Source: Warburgia ugandensis
Taxonomy: Eukaryota > Streptophyta > Magnoliopsida > Canellales > Canellaceae
Direction of reading: 5' to 3'
DNA length: 64,000 nt
NCBI GenBank assembly: GCA_035236585.1
Contig: CP141128.1
Coordinates: forward strand, 25,511,618-25,575,617
Shown here piece after piece: positions 10,636-19,740 of the stretch (position 1 is the first letter of the stretch; every line of letters begins with the position of its first letter). The notes below the pieces were generated by a model that did no database searches, was not told where the DNA came from, and worked only from the letters and a program-made list of their open reading frames with translations. The position numbers were made by a program, and so were the translations under genes.

Positions 10636-11347
10636 ATGCCTATAAAGAAAGTAAGTGATGCTCCAAGACCTGAAGCCCCACTAGTGGACTCCACTAGGCC
10701 AGGCAATGGGATGGCTGAATTATTCCAGCGTTTCCTACAGCATATGGAACAATACATGAGTAATCAACAAACCCAAACCCCTGCCACATGAGATCCTTCC
10801 CCTGATAAAGCAATAGATAGGACTGATGTTCAGTTAAAAAGGTTTCAGAAATTAGCTCCCTCATTCACAGGAGAAGATGAAGCATCTACAGCTGAAAAAT
10901 GGTTAATTGATATTGAAAAGATATTTAAAGCCATGAACATAGATGAAGAAAGAAAAGTACCCGTGGCCACGTTTGTGTTTAGGGGAGAGGCTACCTTTTG
11001 CGGGGAAACAACGGAAAGGACTTATTTTGACCAGCAAGAAACATTAGGATGGGAAGAATTTAAAATGGTCTTTAATGACAAATATTATCCTAAACACATA
11101 AGAAAATAGAAGGAAAAAGAATTTATGGACTTAGAACAAGGAAACATGACTGTCCACTAGTATGAAAATAAATTCATCAACTTCTGAAGATTTGCACCAC
11201 ATGCTTGTGCTGATGAGGAAGACGTGGCGGAAAGATTTGTAGATGGGCTCAACCCAGGACTCAGGAATAGAGTTCTAGGTTTCCAACCTTCCATCGTAGC
11301 CAAAGCCATAGAGATGCCAAAGGAATCAGGCAATAAAGGAAACTAAG
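10636..11347 (+). pseudogene. gag: Gag capsid region, element 2 (five in-frame stops)
   Basis: Starts at ATG 10636 (MPIKKVSDAPRPEAP). Reading one frame gives a Retrotrans_gag-like region containing AEKWLIDIEKIFKAM, WEEFKMVFNDKYYP, FMDLEQGNMTV and ERFVDGLNPGLRNRVLG. That frame is interrupted at 10789 (TGA), 11107 (TAG), 11158 (TAG), 11185 (TGA) and 11344 (TAA). Each stop is one C-to-T change from CGA, CAG or CAA, as expected from deamination of methylated cytosine. A one-base shift follows at about 11347-11360, before the nucleocapsid. No functional Gag can be made. Confidence 0.85.
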
Positions 11348-11359
11348 AACACCAACACC

Positions 11360-11575
11360 ATGAGAAATAAAGGAAAGAGACCATTTCAGTCATCTGGACC
11401 CAGGCCACCTTTCGAGAAGCCGTTTGAAAACAAAGGAAGAAGACCAGACTGGAAGACATGCCCTAGGTGTAAGAGGAATCATTCAAGCAAACCATGTCCC
11501 ACTTTCAACATCACTTGCTATACTTGTGGAGAATTAGGACATCTTGCTAGGAATTGTCCTGAAAGGAAAGTTTAA
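11360..11575 (+). pseudogene. Gag nucleocapsid (zinc knuckle) segment, element 2
   Basis: A short open stretch, frameshifted relative to the capsid. It has a basic Pro/Arg/Lys-rich start, a CPRC...HSSKPC partial cysteine motif, and a full CCHC knuckle, CYTCGELGHLARNC, at 11516-11557. It ends at TAA 11573, which is one C-to-T change from CAA. Similarity to the element 1 linker, including the GRVFAL stretch, continues beyond the stop. Confidence 0.85.
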
Positions 11576-11936
11576 GAGCGTAAAGAAGATCGGGTTCCAA
11601 AGAGGCAAGGACGTGTCTTTGCCCTCACTTCGAGTCAAGCTTAGGCTTCAAATGCAGTAGATGAAGGTATTCTTTCTATCTATGATACACCTGCTCAAGT
11701 TCTATTCAATACAGGCTACACTCATTCTTTCATATCTTGGGAGTTTGCATCAACCTTGGACATTATAGCACAGGACCTGGACTTCACTCTAGAAGTCATG
11801 ACTGCTGTAGGCCAGGCACTTCCCACCTATTTCTTATCTCCAGGATGTCCTCATTTTGGTCAAAGATCATTTGCTACATGCCAATCTTATTCACTTAGAT
11901 ATGAATGACTTTGACGCCATCCTAGGGATGGACTAG
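11576..11936 (+). pseudogene. Retropepsin-like protease, element 2 (catalytic Asp lost)
   Basis: Continues from the nucleocapsid through TAG 11642-11644. The active-site stretch reads VLFNTGYTHSFIS: the catalytic aspartate codon at 11708-11710 is AAT (Asn), a G-to-A change from the GAT present in element 1, and the following Ser is Tyr. A frame change occurs between 11710 and about 11880. The later ILGMD-LA motif has a TAG (11934-11936) where element 1 has Trp, explained by a G-to-A change. The protease is dead both by mutation and by broken frame. Confidence 0.85.
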
Positions 11937-13358
11937 CTAGCCCTTCATCAAGCCTTTGTTGATTGTCGCCAGAAACGTGTCACTTTTACCCTACCTAATG
12001 GAGACACTTTCACCCTCCAAGGAAGAAAGGATTATTCTGGAGCGTGTGTTATTTCTTCCATGAAAGCAATTAAGCACATTGCTCAGGGATGTCCCTTCTT
12101 CTTGGCCAAGATTGAATCTGACAAGAGTCCCCAACCAAAGCTAGAAGATGTCGAGGTAGTCCAAGAATTTCCTGACGTATTCCCTGAGGACTTACCAGGT
12201 CTACCCCCACCAAGAGAAATTGAGTTTACCATTGACTTTATACCCGGTACTTCCCCTATTTCCAAAGCTCCTTACCGAATGGCTCCTGTAGAACTAAAAG
12301 AATTGAAGACCCAGTTACAAGAACTACTTGACAAAGGGTTCATATGGCCTAGGGTATCTCTGTGGGGAGCTTCAGTCCTTTTTGTTAAGAAAAAGGATGG
12401 CTCCAAGAGATTGTGCATAGACTATCGGATGCTAAATAGGGTCACCATTATGAATAAGTACCCCCTTTCCCAAATTGATGATCTTTTCGATCAACTTCAG
12501 TCAGCCAGAGTCTTCTCTAAGATTGATCTACGATCCGGCTACCATCAACTTCGAGTTAGAGAAGAAGATATCCCCAAGACAACCTTCAGGACTCGATATG
12601 GCCATTATGAATTCAGAGTGATGTCCTTAGGTTTAACTAATGGTCCAGCTGTGTTTATGGACCTCATGAATAGGGTGTTCAAGGAGTACTTAGACAAATT
12701 CATCATAGTGTTTGTAGATGATATCTTGATATATTCAGAAACTCCTGAAGACCATAAGGAACATCTAAGGATAACATTAAGCACCCTGCGAGCACACAAG
12801 TTATATGCAAAATTCAGTAAGTGTGAGTTTTGGCTGGAAAAGGTTAATTTCTTAGGACACATTATTTCTCAAGATGGCATGGCAGTTGACCCTGCTAAGT
12901 TTGAATCAGTACAGAAATGGGAAAGACCTATGACAGTCACAGAAATCAGAAGCTTCTTAGGACTTGCCGGATATTACAGGAGATTCATCGAGGGTTTTTC
13001 ACGAATTGCTTTACCTTTAACTAAGCTGACCAGGAAAGACACAAGATTTGAATGGACTGATAAATGTGAGGAAAGCTTCAAGGAACTAAAGAGAAGGTTA
13101 ACTACAGCACCTGTCCTTACCTTACCTTCAGGAAGTGGTGGATTTGAGATATACAGCGATGCCTCACAACAAGGATTAGGCTGCATACTTATGCAACGTG
13201 GGAAGGTAATTGCTTATGCTTCTCGGCAACTCAAGAAGCATGAAGTCAATTACTTGACCCATGACTTGGAATTAGCGGCCATAGTCTTTGCCTTGCGAAT
13301 CTGGAGACATTATCTATATGGGGAAAAGTTTGAAGTTTTCACAGATCATAAGTCTTAA
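11937..13358 (+). pseudogene. pol: Reverse transcriptase and RNase H, element 2
   Basis: The longest surviving pol frame. Numbering from ATG 12060 (an internal Met, not a true start), the linker [12 protein letters not shown] is at 39-50. The RT palm has Asp156 in [11 protein letters not shown] and the catalytic FVDD at 218-221. The connection LGHIIS...[11 protein letters not shown] follows at about 265-309. RNase H keeps Asp367 (YSDAS), Glu404 (HDLELA) and Asp429 (FTDH). It copies element RNA into DNA and degrades the RNA strand. RT and early RNase H are close to the family norm. One oddity is GLTNGP, where GLTNAP is usual. The frame ends at TAA 13356 through a small indel inside the TDHKS-L motif. 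Confidence 0.93.
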
Positions 13359-14481
13359 ATATATCTTTTCCCAACAAGATTTAAACATGCGACAAAGAAG
13401 ATGGATGGAATACTGAAAAGGCTATGACTTCTCCATTCATTATCACCCTGGAAAAACTAATGTGGTAGCTGATGCATTAAGTAGAAAAACCAAAGGGATG
13501 TGTGCAAGTTTATTTACTAAGAGATGGAAGCTATTCCAAGAAGTAATAACGTGGAAACCAGACATGAGTAAGTGCAAGATTAGTATGGCAGGTCTAACGA
13601 TAAAGTCGGCTGTTATTAAAATGGTTAAGCAAGTACAAGCTTTAATAGGAAAACTAGGGTTTACTAAAGGGGAGGATGGTAGCGTTTACATGCAAGGAAG
13701 ATTAGTGATACTGACTAATGAAGAATTAAGACAAGAATTCTTAAAAGAAGCTCATAGGTCTAAGTATGCTATACACCCGGGAGGAACTAAGATGTATCAA
13801 GACTTAAAGAGACAATATTGGTGGGATGGTATGAAAAGAGGCATGGGAGAATTTGTGGCAAAGTGTCTAACATGTCAACAAGTAAAGGCTGAACATCAAA
13901 GACCTGCGGGATTGTTACAACCCCTTGAGTTACCCGAATGGAAATGGGATCATATGACCATGGACTTCATCGTAGGATTACCCAAGACCTCTAAGGGTCA
14001 TGACATGATATCGGTAATTGTTGATAGATTGACTAAGACAGCCCATTTCCTTCCTATACGCCATACCCAATCCACTAACAGCCTATCTCAGCTATACATT
14101 AAAGAGATAGTGAGTTTACATGGCATACCCCTTAGTATCACTTCAGATAGGGATAGTTGCTTCACTTCACAACTCTGGAAGTCCATCCAAAAATCCTTAG
14201 GATCTTCCTTGAACTTTAGCATAGCCTTCCATCCACAGACTAATGGACAGTCAAAGCGCACGATCCAGATAATAGAGGATATGCTGAGAGCTTGTGCCCT
14301 CGATTGGAAGCAGAGCTGGGATGAAAATTTGCTGCTAGTGGAGTTTGCATACAACAACAACTTTCAATCAAGCATTGGCATGGATCTGTATGAGGCGCTC
14401 TATGGGAGACCCTGTCGATCACCCACCAGTTGGAGTGAAGTTGGAGAGTCTAGGGTGCTACAGTCCGAGCTGGTGGAGTAA
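13359..14481 (+). pseudogene. RNase H tail and integrase core, element 2 (catalytic Glu changed to Lys)
   Basis: After the indel the coding frame resumes (KYIFSQQDLNMRQRRW, TGA at 13414, then HYHPGKTNVVADALSRK). Numbered from codon 13462, the integrase zinc domain has His98, His105, Cys135 and Cys138. The core has Asp168 (MDFIVGLP) and Asp229 (TSDRD). The third acidic residue of DD35E, expected at 265, is Lys (codon 14254-14256, AAG). That is a G-to-A change that abolishes catalysis in this enzyme class. YAIHPGGTKMYQDLK and CQQVKAEHQRPAGLLQPL are typical of Tekay/Del-like chromoviruses. The stretch ends at TAA 14479. Confidence 0.92.
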
Positions 14482-14996
14482 TGTGCCAAGAAGGTGAAAC
14501 TCATAAAGAAATGCCTCCTCACAGCTCAAAGCTGGCAAAAGAGCTATGCTGATCAAAGGAGGAGACCATTAGAATTCGACATAGGAGAGTACGTTTTCCT
14601 GAAGATATCTCCCATTAAAGGAGTTATTCGGTTTGGTATCAAAGGCAAGCTTAGTCCACGTTACATAGGACCTTTGGAAATCTTGGAGAAAGTGGAAAAG
14701 TGGCCTGCAGGATCGCACTACCCCCTCAGCTATCTGAAGTGCATAACATATTCCATATATCTATGCTAAGGAGGTACGTGCCTGACCCTGCTCATGTCAT
14801 CACCCAGGTACCCATGGAGTTGATGGAGGATCTCAAGCTAGAGACGAGACCAATCGAGATTTTGGATCGTAAGAGTAAGAAGCTGCAGAACAAAGACATA
14901 CACTTAGTTAAAGTTTTGTGGAGAAATGCGCTCATGGAAGAAGAGACTAGGGAACTGGAGCCAGAAATGTGAGAAAAGTACCCCGAGATCTTTTGA
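14482..14996 (+). pseudogene. Integrase C-terminus with chromodomain, element 2
   Basis: Coding similarity continues past the stop: SYADQRRRPLEF, then the GPY/F-type stretch KGKLSPRYIGPLEILEKV up to about 14697. A one-base loss shifts the frame at about 14690-14700. The frame then reads ALPPQLSEVHNIFHISMLRR, followed by a chromodomain (about 14850-14969) with IEILDRKSKKLQNK and LVKVLWRN. The position usually occupied by Trp near its end is Arg. A TGA at 14970, one change from CGA, precedes the natural end at TGA 14994. In chromoviruses this domain is thought to guide insertion into heterochromatin by binding modified histone tails. Confidence 0.87.
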
Positions 14997-15034
14997 CTGT
15001 ATATATTGTAGAATTTTGGGGGCGAAATTCCCCT

Positions 15035-15047
15035 AAGGGGGTAAGAA
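15035..15047 (+). other. Polypurine tract, element 2
   Basis: A purine-rich run (AAGGGGGTAAGAA, one T) directly before the 3' LTR start at 15048, in the position where plus-strand DNA priming occurs. Confidence 0.7.
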
Positions 15048-17729
15048 TGTAATGACTCCATTTTTATAACCTTGAAATCCCATGTTCATTGTTTGAGATA
15101 AGGGTATTTTGGTCATTTCACTGTTCACTCTGACTAGACCCAAAAATTTTGTCCTTAGAATGGTACCCTTAGGTGTGTCTTGGAAAAAGGAATCCAACAA
15201 GATTGGAATCACCCAAAACGGAGTTAAAATGAGCAAGTTATGGCCCTTTGAAGTTCAAGGGCAAAATTATAATTAAATTTAAAACGAATTGGCCTAAGAA
15301 ATCAGGGACTCGTTTTGATACGAGCACCCCCTTCTTCCCAAACATACTGCATCACTGACATTCTAGAACGTCGGTGTACAAGGGGAAAACCACCACCATT
15401 CTGGAGGTTTCTCCACCGCCATTCCTTGGCTGTGGAAACCCCCCTCCAGAACCCTCCTTAAGCTCTATAAATACAGCTCTTGGGTGCTTCCAATGGCATC
15501 CCAAAACCCTGAAAAAAACCAGACTTGGAGTTGCAAGCAAGAGGAGAAATCGTGAAAAATACCCAACCACGACCCAGGTACGCCTTAAACAACTCCAAAC
15601 CCATCTCCCCCTAAGTCTTAGGTCGATTGTCCCTAAGTTTCTGCATGAGAAACCATGCAAAATGGGGCTCTAGGGAGCCACAACAGACCCAGGGTAGGTG
15701 CCTGGGGTGTTCTGGTTCAACAGGGTCGAACTAGGGCATCCCGAGGATGCCCAGGTCACCACAGAACCAAAACGCACCCAGTGTGTTAAAGGGAAACTGA
15801 TGAGCACGTCCGTGGACGCGCTCTCAAATGAGGAAAGGGGTGGAGGCTCGGTGCAAAGGCGGACGCACCCTGTGGGGCGCACACCGCTGACATGGGAGGC
15901 GTTAGCATCTCGGATGCCCGCCTAGTGTGGACCTGCGATGGTGGCGCCGCGTAGAACGCACAGGCTGATGATGCTCGGGAGCATGCGACTGCATGTGTGG
16001 GCCGGTCGCCATTCAACCTAGACGCAGGTGTGTCTCGGGAGCAGTGATGCAGGGCCCGTTTTGGTCCTTCTATGTATTCTTAACACTAAAATACCCATAA
16101 CTTGAGTTCTACGACTATGATTGAGGCGCTACGAGAGGTGTTGTGTCCATATCGACAGCGCAGACACACCCAAACCATAAAATACCTGACCAAGCCCCTA
16201 TCTAAGGCTAGCATGACCCTTAAACCATGATAGTGGAGCGGGCCCACTAAACCTTTGCAAACCTAACTATACCAAGGCCCAGTTAGGGACCTTAGGAGGC
16301 CCTTAGGCATGGGAATGAACCCTTAATGCCTAAGTAGTGAGGTAAACTATTCTAGAACTTATAGAAATATGCCAAGCCAACCTTTTTCCCCTAAACCATG
16401 TCCAGGAACGTACTAGGACAAGGGGACTAGCGCGATCAAACTAGGTAGGTGTCCTATCGATACTAGACTTTTAAAAAGAAACCATGATACTTTGAGAATG
16501 CATGTTTTGAGTCATGGTTGCTTTTCTAGTGCATGTTTTAAGTTTTTAAGTTACATTTCCTGTCTTTATGCGTATATCATATAAACTTATGTTACATCCT
16601 TATGCACATGACCTATGTAGCATGAATTGATTTCATAAATGAACTTAGCATGCATATGAAAAATACATTGCGCATATATTGCCAAGACATGTGTTACATG
16701 CATAGATATGTTTTGAAAAAGGATTCTTGTCTGCATGATACATGCATAGACATGTTTTGAAAAAGGGTTCTTGTCTGCATGATACATGCATAGACATGTT
16801 TTGAAAAAAAAAGGTTCTTGCCTGCTTGATAGTATATGATTTGGGCTAGTAAGCTCGTGGGCGCTATGCCGAGAGTTTTGGGGTGGCCACCCAGCCTCTA
16901 CCACTATAGGTGAAAAGGGTACCACGCCAAAAAGGCTTGTCCTTACTTCAATTGCTGTGGTAAATGAGGACTACCACTGGAGGTGTCACAACACCCGTCG
17001 AAGTGTCATATGCCCCGTGGAGGCTATGACTGAGAGTCCCTAGGTACCCGGGGACCACACGATGCTGAGGTCGTGGGCATAGTGTGCCCTATGTTTTTCA
17101 GGATTTACCTACATGCATATGGCATGACATGAGTATGGTCGACCATAGATCCATGAGTTGGATTCAGTTGAGCATCTTATGCATATCATAATATATGTTT
17201 ATGATATCTATGTTACTTTTGACTTGGATTATGCGATTCTTTAAGTCATTAGTATTCTATTTTGACAATGGCTTTTAATATCGATATTGAACATGAGTGT
17301 CCAAATATGCACATGGTTTAAAACATAGCATGCATTGTAAAACTAGTAGTGATAGACTCCTACTGAGTATAGTGTATACTCACCCAATCCTTAACATTTT
17401 TTAGATTCAAGTAAACACTTAAGGACAGGATACACCTGTGATAGAGAACATCCAAATTAAGTAAGTAAACCCCTACCTTATCTTTTAGTGAATGTTACTT
17501 GATTGTAGTTACTCTCTGTAGCTGGGGCTATGACTAACACTTTCTTGGGAACAGAGTTGATGTAAAACTATGCCGCGGCTATATGATTTGAAAATGTGTT
17601 TTGACACTCGTGGTTTTATACGAAAGATTGCTTTCCAAAAGAAAAGATTTTCATGCATTTCATATTTCTAAAGCAAGAGATCTCGTCTTTTTTAAGAAAT
17701 TCGCATCATGTGAAACTCGAGTCATCACA
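15048..17729 (+). mobile_element. 3' LTR of element 2
   Basis: It starts TGTAATGACTCC right after the polypurine tract and ends GTCATCACA at 17729, 2682 bp. Its last ~560 bp match the 5' LTR remnant at 7328-7897. It contains a GGAATCCAAC block at 15189-15198 that also occurs in the solo LTRs and in the satellite monomers, a GC-rich middle (about 15690-16060), and a 44-bp tandem repeat. It is followed at once by satellite DNA, starting inside a monomer. Confidence 0.93.
16695..16829 (+). repeat. 44-bp tandem repeat, three copies, inside the 3' LTR
   Basis: Copies begin at 16695, 16739 and 16783 with TACATGCATAGA. Each carries TGTTTTGAAAAA followed by TTCTTG(T/C)CTGC. The third copy has a longer A-run. 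The corresponding part of the solo LTR at 4228-6940 (near 5943) has a single copy, so the amplification is specific to this LTR or its subfamily. Confidence 0.85.
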
Positions 17730-19740
17730 TTACTTAATTAAAAGTGAAAAAAAAAACATAGAAACCTCATGGGTCATTTTTGATATTGGCAAGGCTCACC
17801 GGTGTAACAACCTTAAAACTTAACTATTCCATGATTAGGTTATGAGCTTTCAACAAGTATATCTTTTAATTGTATGATAATTTAGAATTCAAATGGAAAC
17901 CATTAGATAATGCACATAAAATGGAATCCAACGACCCAAGGAATGCAAAAAATAGAGTCAGTATGAAGAAGTTATGGGACTTCAAAGTCAGGGCTCTTTC
18001 ATTAATTAAAAGTGAAAAAAAAACATAGAAACCTCATGGGGCAATTTTGATATTGGCCATGCTTACTGGTGTAACAACCTTAAAATTTCACTATTCCATG
18101 ATCAGGTTACGACTATTTAAGAAGTATATCTTTTAATAGCATAATAATTTCAATTTAATCTTGAAACCATTAGATAGTACTCAGAAAATGGAATCCAACC
18201 AGCCAAGGAATGCGAAACATAGAGTTCGTATGAAGGACTTAAGGGACCTCAAAGTTAGAGCTATTTCATTAATTAAAAGTGAAAAGAAAAACATAAAAAC
18301 CTCAAGGAGCCATTTCGATAATGGCAGGGCTCGCTGGTGTAACAACCTTAATATTTTAGTATTCCATGACCAGGTCATGAGCTTTCAAAAAGTATATATT
18401 TTAATTGCATAATAATTTGGAATTAAAACTAAAACCATTAGATAATACTCAGAAAATGTACTCCAACGAGCTAAGGAATGCTGAAAATAGTGTCCGTATG
18501 AAGGAGTTGTGGGACTTCAAAGTCGGGGCTATTTCATTAATTAAAAGTGAAAAAAAAAACATAAAAACCTCATGGGTCAATTTTGATATTGGTGAGGCTC
18601 ACCAGTGTAACAACCTTAAAATTCTACTATTCCATGATCAGGTTACGAGTATTTAAGGAGTATAACTTTTAATAGCATATTAATTTGACATTAAAGCTAA
18701 ATCCATTAGATAGTACTCAGAAAATGGAATCCAACCAGCCAAGGAATGCGAAACATAGAGTTCGTATGAAGGACTTAAGGGACCTCAAAGTTAGAGCTAT
18801 TTCATTAATTAAAAGTGAAAAGAAAAACATAAAAACCTCAAGGAGCCATTTCGATAATGGCAGGGCTCGCTGGTGTAACAACCTTAATATTTTAGTATTC
18901 CATGACCAGGTCATGAGCTTTCAAAAAGTATATATTTTAATTGCATAATAATTTGGAATTAAAACTCAAACCATTAGATAATACTCAGAAAATGTACTCC
19001 AACGAGCTAAGGAATGCTGAAAATAGTGTCCGTATGAAGGAGTTGTGGGACTTCAAAGTCGGGGCTATTTCATTAATTAAAAGTGAAAAAAAAAACATAG
19101 AAACCTCATGGGTCAATTTTGATATTGGCGAGGCTCACCAGTGTAACAACCTTAAAATTCTACTATTCCATGATCAGGTTACGAGTATTTAAGGAGTATA
19201 ACTTTTAATAGCATATTAATTTGACATTAAAGCTAAATCCATTAGATAGTACTCAGAAAATGGAATCCAACCAGCCAAGGAATGCAGAAAATAGAGTTCA
19301 TATGATGGAGTTATGGGACTTCAAAGTCAGGGCTATTTAAGTAATTAAAAGTGAAAGAAAAAACATAGAAACCTCGAGGAGGCATTTTGATAATGGCAGG
19401 GCTCGCTGGTGTTGCAACCTTAATATTTTAGTATTCCATGACCAGGTCATGAGCTTTCAAAAAGTATATATTTTAATTGCATAATAATTTGGAATTAAAA
19501 CTCAAACCATTAGATAATACTCAGAAAATGGACTCCAACGTGTTAAGGAATGCTGAAAATAGAGTCCATATGAAGGAGTTGTGGGACTTCAAAGTCAGGG
19601 ATATTTCATTAATTAAAAGTGAAAAAAAAAACATAGAAACCTCATGGGTCAATTTTGATATTGGCAAGGCTCACCGATGTAACAACCTAAAAATTTATAT
19701 ATTCCATGATCAGGTTACGAGTATTTAAGAAGCATATCTT
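17730..19740 (+). repeat. Left edge of the array: diverged monomers
   Basis: About 7.5 monomers, the first one partial. They differ visibly from the core: both A-like and B-like monomers keep GTGTAACAACCTTA, where core B has GTTGCAACC, and A-like copies read ATGGGTCAATTTTGAT. A 536-bp dimer is present twice almost identically (about 18150-18680 and 18686-19216). Edge divergence is expected where unequal exchange rarely reaches. Confidence 0.85.

Noticed and set aside
12083..13186. Minus-strand frames opposite reverse transcriptase
   Set aside because: They are shadows of the well-supported plus-strand RT-RNase H coding sequence.
15352..16016. Several overlapping frames at the start of the 3' LTR
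   Set aside because: They lie on both strands of the same LTR DNA, with no motifs, and are interrupted in the related inverted LTR.
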